In this document: positions 16,408-22,921 of the stretch, one piece after another
Layout of the letters: every line of letters starts with the position of its first letter
Numbering within the stretch: position 1 is the stretch's first letter
IMG/VR virus record: IMGVR_UViG_3300038696_000114
Span: 1-27,692 of that record
Origin: a virus
DNA: 27,692 nt
Direction: 5' to 3' (one strand)
Notes under the pieces: generated by a model
Databases searched by the model: none
Told to the model about the DNA's origin: nothing
The model's input: only the letters and a program-made list of their open reading frames with translations
Made by a program: the position numbers and the translations under genes

Positions 16408-16824
16408 ATGACTATTCTTCATATCCCCGATATTCGTCATATTTCAGAAGATGTATGGCGCGAATGGCAAGCCCGGTGGCCGAACTTTCATCCTAATGAG
16501 ATGGACAGCCGCGATTGGTCTCTCAAAGTGGAAACAGACGCACTGGATCAGTTGCAGGCCGTAAGAACCGAATGGGGGCGTTCTATGCGTGTCCTCAGTG
16601 GTTATCGAAACCCGGCTCATAATAAGGCCGTAGGCGGCGCTAAGAAGTCCTCCCACCTCATTACCTGCGCGTGGGACATAGCGATCCGAAACCCTTCTGA
16701 GGGACGTAAACTCGAAGCCTTAGCGCGTAAGCATGGAGCTAGAGGGATTGGACGATACCCTGTCAGTCACTTTATTCACATGGATTGGCGTAAAACTAAA
16801 CCAGCTACTTGGGGAAGATGGTAA
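16408..16824 (+). CDS. Endolysin, zinc peptidase M15 family
   Basis: 138 aa. Peptidase M15-type (Peptidase_M15_3-like) domain: RVLSGYRNPAHNKAVGGAKKS followed by SHLITCAWDIAI, giving zinc ligands H83 and D90, and HFIHMDW with H124. Proteins of this family cleave peptide bonds of peptidoglycan stem peptides and serve as phage endolysins. No signal peptide is visible, so release depends on a holin. ATG 16408 chosen because it follows the previous stop by 4 nt and the domain begins soon after. Stop overlaps the i-spanin start (TAATG). Confidence 0.9.
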   Translation: MTILHIPDIRHISEDVWREWQARWPNFHPNEMDSRDWSLKVETDALDQLQAVRTEWGRSMRVLSGYRNPAHNKAVGGAKKSSHLITCAWDIAIRNPSEGRKLEALARKHGARGIGRYPVSHFIHMDWRKTKPATWGRW

Positions 16825-17294
16825 TGATTGGCCTTGGGCAAATCAAAACAGCAGCAATCGCCTCGGCGTTGACCGCTGCAATCGCTTTCAGCATGGGTTG
16901 GGCGGTGCAAGGCTGGCGGTTGAACGGCAAGGCCGCAAAGCAGAAAGTTGAACGGCTTGAAACGTCGCTTATGAGCGCCACAGAGAGCGCCCGCATTGCC
17001 CGTGAGGGTCAAACGGTCACGAATGGGATTAACGCCACCCTACGGGCCAGTTTGGACACGCTGAATGGCAATGTCGGCACGATGGCGCAAGCCAACGCCG
17101 CGCTTGCCCAATCACGCGCACCAAGAGTGGAAACCATTTATCGCCAAGCGGAGACTTTTGCTAATGACACGTTCGATCCTAATTCCTGTCCTCGCCAGTC
17201 TGTTGATTACAGGTTGCTCGACTATATCTGGCCAACCGACGCGCCAAGCGCCGCCCGACTGCGACTGGCCGGAGGCTCTGGTTCTACCGGATAG
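16824..17294 (+). CDS. i-spanin (Rz-like)
   Basis: 156 aa. N-terminal membrane anchor (residues ~7-29, TAAIASALTAAIAFSMGWAVQ) followed by a long periplasmic coiled coil (KAAKQKVERLETSLMSA, continuing to ~100) and a flexible end. This is the Rz architecture: an inner-membrane spanin subunit. The o-spanin gene starts inside its 3' end in another frame, the classical Rz/Rz1 arrangement. ATG 16824 overlaps the endolysin stop. Confidence 0.85.
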   Translation: MIGLGQIKTAAIASALTAAIAFSMGWAVQGWRLNGKAAKQKVERLETSLMSATESARIAREGQTVTNGINATLRASLDTLNGNVGTMAQANAALAQSRAPRVETIYRQAETFANDTFDPNSCPRQSVDYRLLDYIWPTDAPSAARLRLAGGSGSTG

Positions 17295-17538
17295 GGACGA
17301 AAGTTTCTACACGCCCGCGCCGATGATCGAGCGCCCGTTAGGCGGGGTCAATTACACGCAACTCGGCGCGCTGATTAAAGCGGGGAACGCGGAAACGCGG
17401 CTTTATAACGAAACAGTTCCGGTCAATGCCCGCTCGGCACGGGAAGCCGACGAAGCAGCAGTCGCGGATCACAACGATGCGACGGAAGCGCTGGAAGCCG
17501 AATGCGCGCGGCGTCTGACTGAATGGATCGCGGGTTAA
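17164..17538 (+). CDS. o-spanin (Rz1-like lipoprotein)
   Basis: 124 aa. ATG 17164 gives MTRSILIPVLASLLITGC with lipobox LITGC, then a proline-containing mature region (PTRQAPPDCDWP). The first 131 nt overlap the i-spanin gene in the +1 frame. It is longer than typical Rz1 (about 40-60 mature aa) and its C-terminal half is helical (ARSAREADEAAVADHNDATEA), so it may form an extended coiled coil with Rz to fuse inner and outer membranes at lysis. A longer open frame upstream to 17065 is ignored because the lipoprotein signal fixes the start. Confidence 0.85.
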   Translation: MTRSILIPVLASLLITGCSTISGQPTRQAPPDCDWPEALVLPDRDESFYTPAPMIERPLGGVNYTQLGALIKAGNAETRLYNETVPVNARSAREADEAAVADHNDATEALEAECARRLTEWIAG

Positions 17539-17646
17539 ACCTCAGCCATCCCCATCAAGAACATTAAAAACGCAAATGGTGAGGTTAAAAGAAAACATGT
17601 TACCGACCCAGATAGACTATATTTATGCAACCCACTATCTGAGGGA

Positions 17647-17997
17647 GTGAGCGGTGAGGGAGTCGACTATGTGTGGTTCTATTCAAGAAAAGAACTTAAC
17701 GACACACTACTTCGCCTGAACAGACTTGCTTCAGCATACCAAGAATTATGGTTCGCAGCCAATATATTTAAGATTCACAGTGGTCCTAGTGACGTCATTA
17801 CACGCTTTCCAACACCAACGCAGTCAATGCTTCAGCTAATTCAAAAACTCGAGATACTAGACCTGAAGTTTCAAACTGACTTTCGCGCTCTTCTTCGAAA
17901 ACTTGAAGCAGATAAGACCGAACTAGACTATGAACTTCTTCGAGATCACCTGAAGAAACGAAACCCGAGGCCAAGTCAGGACTCAAATGTGACTTAG
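17647..17997 (+). CDS. Orphan helical protein fragment (start uncertain)
   Basis: 116 aa from GTG 17647. Helical and charged (LNDTLLRLNRLASAYQELW, FRALLRKLEADKTELDYELL). The same frame stays open and protein-like back to the o-spanin stop at 17538 (IKNIKNANGEVKRKHVTDPD, then RLYLCNPL), with no ATG, GTG or TTG before 17647 and only a 2-nt spacing from GAGG to the GTG. Codon choice (AGA, TTA, CTA, AAA) is more AT-rich than the genes before it. It looks like a gene that lost its 5' end, or an inserted accessory gene. No family recognised. Confidence 0.4.
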   Translation: MSGEGVDYVWFYSRKELNDTLLRLNRLASAYQELWFAANIFKIHSGPSDVITRFPTPTQSMLQLIQKLEILDLKFQTDFRALLRKLEADKTELDYELLRDHLKKRNPRPSQDSNVT

Positions 17998-18009
17998 AAG
18001 ATTCGTCCA

Positions 18010-18072
18010 TCAGATTGCTTTCTTAAGTATATAATAGCCGTCCAAGTCCAAGTCTGTGGTGTTATCGGTCAT
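18010..18072 (-). CDS. Tiny ORF, possibly truncated
   Basis: 20 aa, acidic N-terminus (MTDNTTDLDLDGYYILKKAI). Its ATG overlaps the stop of the preceding gene as ATGA, like its neighbours, so it continues the coupled series. The gene ends 13 nt from the convergent orphan frame. It may be the stump of a longer gene cut by the rearrangement that brought in that frame. Confidence 0.3.
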   Translation of the reverse strand: MTDNTTDLDLDGYYILKKAI

Positions 18073-18302
18073 TTCGTCTCCGTCTCTGGTTTAGGGGTGG
18101 GGCGGTGTTCGGCGCAGGCGCGACTCGTGTCGGGAGCGGCGGGATAGCGGCATGTCACGCGAGGTGTCCGTCCATCCAAATATGAAATCCATTGAGGCGG
18201 GCTTTTTAGGCACGCATTATAACTGGATTGGTTCATGAAATTGTCCGCTTTCTTGCCTTGGAAATCACACGTTCCGCACGTCTCTGTTTTCCAGTCGCTC
18301 AC
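18069..18302 (-). CDS. Small Cys-containing protein (copy 1 of duplicated CxxC motif)
   Basis: 77 aa from GTG 18302, which overlaps the upstream stop as GTGA; a GTG at 18308 is an alternative. It opens with [19 protein letters not shown], a CxxC motif shared exactly with the 59-aa protein at 18621-18800, then has C at ~31 and ~51 that may complete a zinc site. The C-terminal part is Pro/Arg/Thr-rich. Function unknown; the paired motif suggests a small zinc-binding phage protein. Confidence 0.55.
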   Translation of the reverse strand: MSDWKTETCGTCDFQGKKADNFMNQSSYNACLKSPPQWISYLDGRTPRVTCRYPAAPDTSRACAEHRPTPKPETETK

Positions 18303-18765
18303 CCGCACTCAAAACACCCACCGCCAAGAACACACCGAAATATATCTGAATAAGGGTAGCCGTTCACATTGTAACCGTCTGATGTTTCATAACATCCGCT
18401 GCAAGAGCGCCAGAACCCCGCTTCACCATCATCAAGCTGCTCACCTACGCAGGTTTTCAACACCCTAAGCTCTGTCACACGCTCCCGAAGGCGGGTTATT
18501 TCGGCGGCGACGTTGTTCATATGTTTTACAGTCTCCGGAGTTGTCATATGTGCCCAAGCGGTTTTAGCGACACGCCTATCAATAGCGCGGTGTCCGCATC
18601 CTTCTCTAAACGGTTTATCATCACTCATAGTCGTCTCCTGTGGTAAGGGCTTTTCGGGCTTTAATGCAAGCGGCGACAATCATATCGTAGTGATCGGTCC
18701 CGACCGCTTTCTTGCCTTGGAAATCACACGTTCCGCACGTCTCTGTTTTCCAGTCGCTCACCCGC
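18245..18765. repeat. 62-bp perfect direct repeat pair (18245-18306 and 18704-18765)
   Basis: The two copies are identical over 62 bp, start-to-start distance 459 bp. On the minus strand both are read in the same frame as [19 protein letters not shown], at the N-terminus of the 18069-18302 gene and inside the 18621-18800 gene. The segment between them holds the 109-aa gene. Confidence 0.95.
18299..18628 (-). CDS. Cys-rich protein with coiled-coil N-terminal half
   Basis: 109 aa. A helical segment at ~30-60 (MNNVAAEITRLRERVTEL) is followed by a Cys-rich C-terminus: WRSCSGCYETSDGY, then FRCVLGGGCFECG. The spacing CxxC ... C-x5-C-x2-C is familiar from small phage zinc-ribbon proteins. ATG 18628 overlaps the upstream stop by 8 bp; an open extension upstream has no coupling. 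Lies between the two copies of the 62-bp repeat. Function unknown. Confidence 0.65.
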   Translation of the reverse strand: MSDDKPFREGCGHRAIDRRVAKTAWAHMTTPETVKHMNNVAAEITRLRERVTELRVLKTCVGEQLDDGEAGFWRSCSGCYETSDGYNVNGYPYSDIFRCVLGGGCFECG

Positions 18766-18800
18766 GCTTGGAGCTCCGTCGCTTTGAGTTGTGCGGTCAT
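18621..18800 (-). CDS. 59-aa CxxC protein (copy 2 of duplicated motif)
   Basis: The ATG at 18800 overlaps the pentapeptide gene stop (ATGA) and the stop overlaps the next start by 8 bp, so coupling supports it. Sequence: [19 protein letters not shown], then [11 protein letters not shown], then [20 protein letters not shown]. Residues ~14-32 are identical to the start of the 18069-18302 product. CxxC plus a later Cys could bind metal. Function unknown. Confidence 0.6.
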   Translation of the reverse strand: MTAQLKATELQARVSDWKTETCGTCDFQGKKAVGTDHYDMIVAACIKARKALTTGDDYE

Positions 18801-19546
18801 TGGATGGACTCAATGCTTTTAGGCTGGTGAATAGCAAGCCATTCCTCAACCCATTCAAGAGCCATTTTAGACGCAAATCCTCCACCAGTTTCATCGGTCG
18901 GTTTATCACCCTCACGTATCATCGTAAACCACCGCTCGGACGCATCGAACGCATTATGAGGAAGGCTTTCGCCCGCAACCCCCTTAATGTTTCCGATAGT
19001 GCCAATCAGACAAGCGCAGTCGCCGGAATATGTTGATCCATCGACACGCCCCTCACGAAGCGCGGTTGCAACTCCGTGAGCCTCATCGGGATTTAGGGAA
19101 AGAGTCATCCATAGGCAGGATTTGAAGGGTCTTAGGTTCGCGCCGGATAGGTTCGCGTAGAATAGGTTCGCGCCGGATAAGTTCGCGCCGCATAGGTACG
19201 CGCCGGATAAGTTCGCGCCGCATAGGTACGCGCCGCATAGGTACGCGCCGGATAAGTTCGCGCGGAATAGGTACGCGCCGGATAAGTTCGCGCCGGATAA
19301 GTCCGCGCCGGATAAGTTCGCGCCGGATAAGTCCGCGCGGGATAGGTCCGCGCCGCATAGGTCCGTGTCGCATAAGTTCGCGCGGGATAGGTTCGTGCCA
19401 GATAGGTCCGCGTGGTTTTTAATTGCCCACTTGACCGCCAAGCCCAACTTTATCGACTGGTTCGTTTTTTGTCCGCAGTCTATTTCTGCCGTAAATTGAA
19501 CTTCACCAGACCATCGGTTCATTACATCAAACTTAATCATCATCAT
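18797..19546 (-). CDS. Pentapeptide-repeat protein
   Basis: 249 aa. Nineteen consecutive A(N/D/Y)L(S/C)G-type pentapeptides at residues ~46-140 predict a right-handed quadrilateral beta-helix. The N-terminal ~45 residues ([24 protein letters not shown]) and the C-terminal ~105 residues ([41 protein letters not shown]) match flanks I know from phage pentapeptide proteins. Family members such as MfpA/Qnr mimic DNA and bind gyrase, but that activity cannot be assumed here. Three ATGs in a row (19546, 19543, 19540) are possible starts; GGAG spacing favours the last. The 15-bp DNA repeat invites slippage in copy number. Confidence 0.85.
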   Translation of the reverse strand: MMMIKFDVMNRWSGEVQFTAEIDCGQKTNQSIKLGLAVKWAIKNHADLSGTNLSRANLCDTDLCGADLSRADLSGANLSGADLSGANLSGAYLFRANLSGAYLCGAYLCGANLSGAYLCGANLSGANLFYANLSGANLRPFKSCLWMTLSLNPDEAHGVATALREGRVDGSTYSGDCACLIGTIGNIKGVAGESLPHNAFDASERWFTMIREGDKPTDETGGGFASKMALEWVEEWLAIHQPKSIESIQ

Positions 19547-19659
19547 TCTCCATCACACGCGGGGCAATTCCCGCTTTCGCATTTGTTACAGGGTTCACTA
19601 TTCGTCAGGCAGTGGCGGCAAAGTCTGTCAATGCACGAGAGGCAGGGCGGACGGGTCAT
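19543..19659 (-). CDS. 38-aa miniprotein with four CxxC motifs
   Basis: The ATG at 19659 overlaps the upstream stop (ATGA) and the TGA overlaps the pentapeptide start (ATGA). Eight of 38 residues are Cys, arranged as CLSC, CRHC, CNKC and CPAC, with spacing CxxC-x4-CxxC-x6-CxxC-x4-CxxC. Two zinc sites or an iron-sulfur site are possible. The Cys pattern and coupling make it very likely real although it is short. Function unknown. Confidence 0.65.
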   Translation of the reverse strand: MTRPPCLSCIDRLCRHCLTNSEPCNKCESGNCPACDGE

Positions 19660-19889
19660 GCGGATGCCTCCGAGCCGGAGCCGTCGCCGGAGCCGTCGCC
19701 GTAGCAGTAGCCGTAGCCGGAGCCGTCGCCGTAGCCGTAGCCGGAGCCGTCGCAGTAGCAGTAGCCGTCGCCGTCGCCGGAGCCGGAGCCGTCGCCGTAG
19801 CAGTAGCCGTAGCCGTCGCCGTCGCCGGAGCCGTAGCCGTCGCCGTCGCCCTCAATCCAAGTCGATGATTTTCCTGCAATAATTGGCAT
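19656..19889 (-). CDS. Gly-X dipeptide repeat protein
   Basis: 77 aa. The N-terminus PIIAGKSSTWIEG is followed by ~60 residues of almost perfect G(D/Y/S/C) dipeptides (GDGDGYGSGDGDGYGYCYGD and so on), ending SGSEASA. The ATG at 19889 lies one base after the upstream stop, and the stop overlaps the CxxC miniprotein start. Acidic Gly-rich repeats may bind metal or act as a flexible tail. Two alternative minus-strand frames are also open because of the repeat, but only this one has coupled ends. Confidence 0.6.
   Translation of the reverse strand: MPIIAGKSSTWIEGDGDGYGSGDGDGYGYCYGDGSGSGDGDGYCYCDGSGYGYGDGSGYGYCYGDGSGDGSGSEASA
19670..19852. repeat. Hexanucleotide-like repeat array (GCCGGA/GCCGTC/GCCGTA/GCAGTA)
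   Basis: About 180 bp of six-base units starting GCC or GCA, each ending in GGA, GTC or GTA, in irregular order. It encodes the Gly-X tract on the minus strand. It has no stop in several frames on both strands, which creates spurious long ORFs. Likely hypervariable by slippage. Confidence 0.9.
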
Positions 19890-19890
19890 T

Positions 19891-20268
19891 TCACCGCCCC
19901 TGAACAGGCGCAGATACCCAAGCACTGACAGCCGTTTCAGTCACATCAAAAACCGCTATGATTCCAGTTAAGGAAACGCGATCAGATTTTGCGCTGATCT
20001 TACATCCACTTGTCGGGCCATTTTCGGAAAGCCCAAAAACGCCACCCGTCGCCTTATCCCAGTAAAGACACATACGCGCATTAGTTAACGAGATAGGGTC
20101 TGCTTTAGGGTTATCTGTATACCCAAAAACGACGGCGCGTTTGTCAGTGCAAACAACAACAGGAATTGGATATGTATTGCTGTCGTTAGGTTGATCGTCG
20201 GCATCACCGACTTCTAGCCCTAGAGCCCTTTCAACGGCGCGCTCGATAATTTTGTCTAGCTTATTCAT
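19891..20268 (-). CDS. DUF6948-like phage protein
   Basis: 125 aa. The pattern VVVCTDKRAVVFGYT, NARMCLYWDKATGGVFGL, ENGPTSGCKIS, LTGIIAVFDVTETAVSAW is one I know from small phage proteins annotated DUF6948, of unknown function. ATG 20268 is preceded by GGAGACAAAG, a good site; a TTG at 20280 is less likely. The stop is one base from the next gene's ATG. Family assignment is from memory. Confidence 0.75.
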   Translation of the reverse strand: MNKLDKIIERAVERALGLEVGDADDQPNDSNTYPIPVVVCTDKRAVVFGYTDNPKADPISLTNARMCLYWDKATGGVFGLSENGPTSGCKISAKSDRVSLTGIIAVFDVTETAVSAWVSAPVQGR

Positions 20269-20304
20269 CTTTGTCTCCAAATGGTCTTGCTTTTTTCACG
20301 CATG

Positions 20305-20472
20305 TCACGATAACCACAATCCGATTATGGCGACTACACTCGTTAGGACACCAAGACACAAAAGACCGAGAGCGCCGTCAAAGTGACCACGAGCGTCTTC
20401 GATGCCTGCGTTTAAAGCGACATAGAATAACGCTAGCGCTGAAAATAAGGCTATGAGAATTGCATAAATCAT
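20305..20472 (-). CDS. 55-aa small membrane protein
   Basis: The ATG at 20472 overlaps the upstream stop (ATGA). Two hydrophobic segments, ~2-20 (IYAILIALFSALALFYVAL) and ~35-54 (ALGLLCLGVLTSVVAIIGLW), flank a charged loop NAGIEDARGHFD, so a two-TM hairpin is predicted. Function unknown; possibly a superinfection-exclusion type protein, which is only a guess. Confidence 0.65.
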   Translation of the reverse strand: MIYAILIALFSALALFYVALNAGIEDARGHFDGALGLLCLGVLTSVVAIIGLWLS

Positions 20473-20801
20473 GGTGTTTCCGCTCTCGATATAAGGTTAG
20501 GGATGTTTTCAGGTAAAACCCTTGGTAGCGTGTTCATTTCAGGTGGGTTCGGTGGAAGCATTGCGTGAGTCACGTAAACGCCATATTCGTATAAATCGTA
20601 ATCAGGGCCACGAAATTTACCGTCACGGAAATAACAATCAGTAAGCCGGAACCCGCCGCTTTCATCATTATACTTTACAGTCAGATCAACAGTTCTCCCA
20701 TCCTTCCAATCTTCTGGTATTTCGGAGATGTGGACCCAAACACCGCACTCAGGAAGCGCGCGCATCTGGTCCACGTAGGAGCCTTGCGGGGTCGTGGTCA
20801 T
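20469..20801 (-). CDS. DUF551-like phage protein
   Basis: 110 aa. GVWVHISEIPEDWKDGRTVD, GGFRLTDCYFRDGKF, and the end GVYVTHAMLPPNPPE fit the outline of small phage DUF551 proteins (W-dG-v..., then VTHWMPLPxPP). ATG 20801 overlaps the previous stop (TAATG). An upstream open extension is Arg-rich because it reads an Ala-rich repeat of the previous gene in another frame, so I exclude it. Function unknown. Confidence 0.7.
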   Translation of the reverse strand: MTTTPQGSYVDQMRALPECGVWVHISEIPEDWKDGRTVDLTVKYNDESGGFRLTDCYFRDGKFRGPDYDLYEYGVYVTHAMLPPNPPEMNTLPRVLPENIPNLISRAETP

Positions 20802-21454
20802 TAGGTGGACTCCGACAATATACGAATAAGAGCGTTTGATTGAGCGGCCCCTGCGACGTTCCGCGCGGCGGCCCATGCGGCGTTCCCTGTGACGTCTCGC
20901 GCGGCGGCCCATGCGGCGGCCCGCGCGGCGGCCCCTGCGACGTTCCGCGCGGCGGCCCACTCTTTATCGACTGGCATATCCCCTGAAATTAAGCGCTTGT
21001 GAAGCGAGACAACTGCGTCGGTCGCGGACTTTCCATCATCATCGCAATACTGGCGCGAGCCGTGAATGTCGTCAGTCAACAACCATATCATAAACTTATG
21101 ATAAGCGGTTGTTAGGTCGACCCCGACTGGAATCGCAATCAATAAATCCTCTGCGAATTGCTGGTTGTCAGGATGTGGTAAAACCTCGAAAAAATGATCG
21201 TGCAGGTGAGCGATCCACAAAGGCAGGCCCGCCACGTTTGAGTATTGTTCGTGGGGATTATCTTCGCTATTAGTCGGCCCCAATTCCGCAAGGTCACGAA
21301 GGACACACCCAACTGCGCATCCAGAAAACGCACCATCCACATGAATGTAGTGACCTTTGACCAACTCATCGGCTATGCGGTGCGCGCGCATTCCGTCGAT
21401 TGCGGCTTGTTTCAAATCCGGGTTATTGTACCAGCTTAAAATATTTTCAGTCAT
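20801..21454 (-). CDS. Phage hypothetical protein with Ala-rich repeat tail
   Basis: 217 aa. The globular part (~1-165) contains AFSGCAVGCVLRDL, GLPLWIAHLHDHFFE, PHPDNQQFAEDLL and IPVGVDLTTAYHKFMIWLL. The C-terminal ~50 residues are Ala-rich helix repeats (WAAARNVAGAAARAAAWAAA). I know similar phage proteins whose tails vary in A-A-R repeat number; their function is unknown. ATG 21454 suits the GGAGAG spacing; ATG 21457 is an alternative. The repeat DNA (about 20848-20960) is a GC-rich imperfect tandem. Confidence 0.7.
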   Translation of the reverse strand: MTENILSWYNNPDLKQAAIDGMRAHRIADELVKGHYIHVDGAFSGCAVGCVLRDLAELGPTNSEDNPHEQYSNVAGLPLWIAHLHDHFFEVLPHPDNQQFAEDLLIAIPVGVDLTTAYHKFMIWLLTDDIHGSRQYCDDDGKSATDAVVSLHKRLISGDMPVDKEWAAARNVAGAAARAAAWAAARDVTGNAAWAAARNVAGAAQSNALIRILSEST

Positions 21455-21620
21455 CATTTCTCTCCATCACTTTAATTGCGTCCTCAATCGTCTGGATGTG
21501 GCGTTTCACGCGGGCGGTGCATTTACAATTCACGCCAATGTGACCATCGCTACACGCGATCCGGGACGCCATTTTATACTCGGCCCGCAACGCTTCGAGG
21601 CGGTCAATGAGGTCAATCAT
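21447..21620 (-). CDS. 57-aa hypothetical protein
   Basis: Begins MIDLIDRLEALRAEY at the TGATG junction with the upstream 24-aa ORF; a longer start at 21635 lies inside that ORF. A middle segment CSDGHIGVNCKC gives three Cys and a His, possibly a metal site, followed by a helix RHIQTIEDAIKVMER. The stop overlaps the next gene by 8 to 11 bp. No family recognised. Confidence 0.6.
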   Translation of the reverse strand: MIDLIDRLEALRAEYKMASRIACSDGHIGVNCKCTARVKRHIQTIEDAIKVMERNDD

Positions 21621-21694
21621 CAGATAACACTCCATAGATGTTCACATGGTCGCTGCGTCTGTTCCGTGTATTCACCTAAATATGTTCTTAACAT
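21620..21694 (-). CDS. 24-aa micro-ORF
   Basis: ATG 21694 has GGGAGACCACC just before it and overlaps the stop of the HTH gene by 7 bp; its own stop shares a base with the next ATG (TGATG). The product LRTYLGEYTEQTQRP ... is short and unfamiliar. Support comes from the ribosome site and the coupling. Confidence 0.4.
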   Translation of the reverse strand: MLRTYLGEYTEQTQRPCEHLWSVI

Positions 21695-21867
21695 GGTGGT
21701 CTCCCGTTTGCTTTATACGTCATGAATTCAATCGTCCCTTTACCAATCGTTAGCGAGCCGTTCTCGTATCGCTGAATGGTCCGCGTCACCTTGTGGAGAT
21801 ACACGGCCATTTCGACCTGTGTTTTACCGAGACGTTTCCGCTCGGCCTTGAATTGCTCAGGGGTCAT
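21688..21867 (-). CDS. Cro/CI-type (XRE) helix-turn-helix protein
   Basis: 59 aa, a single HTH_3 domain: TPEQFKAERKRLGKTQVEMA, YLHKVTRTIQRYENGSLTIG. These are the usual positions of the HTH helices with Q-x-x-x-A and RTIQRYExG. No C-terminal oligomerisation or cleavage domain, so it is Cro-like rather than CI-like. ATG 21867 overlaps the upstream stop (ATGA); a GTG at 21891 is possible. Probably represses phage early promoters, such as that for the minus-strand small-gene block. Confidence 0.85.
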   Translation of the reverse strand: MTPEQFKAERKRLGKTQVEMAVYLHKVTRTIQRYENGSLTIGKGTIEFMTYKANGRPPC

Positions 21868-22043
21868 CGTCGTGCCTTCCATCCTTGCCACACAGCGCGT
21901 GACAGGCCGATCAGGACAGCCGTTATTAGAATACCAAAGAAAGCCGTCAGATAACCGATCAGGCCGTCTGAGGCGAGGTATAGAGCGAATGACGCGGTTA
22001 TTAACGTCACGTCATCGGTGTGAATGTATTGTGGGCGGTTCAT
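21864..22043 (-). CDS. 59-aa two-TM membrane protein
   Basis: Two hydrophobic segments (~11-25, VTLITASFALYLASDG; ~27-48, LIGYLTAFFGILITAVLIGL) and a basic end (WQGWKARR). ATG 22043 preceded by AAAGGACTCACTG, one of the recurrent GANTC leaders. Followed by the Cro-like gene with ATGA coupling. Function unknown. Confidence 0.65.
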   Translation of the reverse strand: MNRPQYIHTDDVTLITASFALYLASDGLIGYLTAFFGILITAVLIGLSRAVWQGWKARR

Positions 22044-22071
22044 CAGTGAGTCCTTTATATGAAACACGACA

Positions 22072-22443
22072 TTATGTCGTCTCGGTGAGCCTGTCAATCG
22101 CTATTTCGATTGCCTGTTTTTTACGCTCGGCGTGAGGATCGTCTGACCACGGTAACATGGTCAACAGCACGTTAATTATTTCGGTCGGTGTGGGGTCCAT
22201 ACCCGGCATAGACGTGACCGGGGGGAGTTCGAGATTACGCATCCAAATAACCCCATTCACTGTGGCTACCTCAACATCACACCCGCTGACTAGTCTGGAT
22301 TGGTAAGCTGCCGTCCTCACTTTCTCCATTGAGTAATGCTTTTGTATATGCGCGAGGGAGACGGTCTGTCCCGGATCGGTTAAATCCTCAATGATCCGCC
22401 GAACACTCCCTGTGAGACTATTACCGTCGATTGAACGTGCCAT
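22072..22443 (-). CDS. Hypothetical protein with MPGM motif
   Basis: 123 aa. N-terminal helices with SLTGSVRRIIEDLTD and SLAHIQKHYSMEKVRTAAYQ could be a winged-helix-like DNA-binding fold, followed by VATVNGVIWMR, a strand-like wing. A proline linker holds MPGM at 79-82, then a helical end. AGAGG lies before the ATG. I do not recognise a family. It shares MPGM with the SSB, the GapR-like protein and the 211-aa protein. Confidence 0.6.
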   Translation of the reverse strand: MARSIDGNSLTGSVRRIIEDLTDPGQTVSLAHIQKHYSMEKVRTAAYQSRLVSGCDVEVATVNGVIWMRNLELPPVTSMPGMDPTPTEIINVLLTMLPWSDDPHAERKKQAIEIAIDRLTETT

Positions 22444-22445
22444 GT

Positions 22446-22733
22446 CTATACCTCTATGAAAAATCGTGTTTGAGCCGTGACAGGACGATCCGTCACGCCA
22501 TGAGCCAGCCAGTAAGATAATGAGCCGTCAGTGCGACGATCCATTCCGTCTACGAGACGCCACGGGTCGAGATTATACTGAACCGCCGTGGTGTCGTAAA
22601 CATATGTCGTGCCTTGTGGATGATCGAACACCCACTGAGCCGTGACCTCTTGGCGTCCAATCCGCTCGGCTAAGGCATGAACCGGGTCGATGCACAGCGA
22701 TGGATTGGACGCATATTTACGGTGAGTTATCAT
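22446..22733 (-). CDS. Hypothetical protein
   Basis: 95 aa from ATG 22733, which overlaps the upstream stop as ATGA; ATG 22748 has AAAGGG upstream and is the alternative. Contains a substituted strand-rich middle (QGTTYVYDTTAVQYNLDPW) and ends TAQTRFFIEV. No family recognised. Second gene of a coupled set of four. Confidence 0.6.
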   Translation of the reverse strand: MITHRKYASNPSLCIDPVHALAERIGRQEVTAQWVFDHPQGTTYVYDTTAVQYNLDPWRLVDGMDRRTDGSLSYWLAHGVTDRPVTAQTRFFIEV

Positions 22734-22921
22734 AATTTCTTGCACCATTTTCTTATTCCCTTTGCGTCCACTCTTTCACATCCGTTAATCATGTAAATCC
22801 TAAACGCTAAAATACCTATATCACCGGACATTACAGTGAAAAAACCATGACGGTTTTCGTCAATCCACCACCCCGGTCTTAAATGAGGTGTTAGGAGTAT
22901 TGCGGCCTCAGAAGGTGTCAT
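22730..22921 (-). CDS. 63-aa hypothetical protein
   Basis: TPSEAAILLTPHLRPGWWID, then FFTVMSGDIGILAFRIYM and a basic end KGIRKWCKKL. ATGA overlap with the upstream gene and GAGG seven nt before the ATG. Compact alpha/beta pattern; unknown family. Confidence 0.6.
   Translation of the reverse strand: MTPSEAAILLTPHLRPGWWIDENRHGFFTVMSGDIGILAFRIYMINGCERVDAKGIRKWCKKL

Noticed and set aside
19412-19921. Long RS-rich (plus) and Ala-Thr-rich (minus) ORFs over the six-base repeat
   Set aside because: They arise because the repeat has no stops in several frames. Only the Gly-X frame has a start and stop coupled to neighbours.
20802-20960. Arg-rich N-terminal extension of the 110-aa protein
   Set aside because: It is the Ala-rich repeat of the previous gene read in another frame; the TAATG junction gives a better start.
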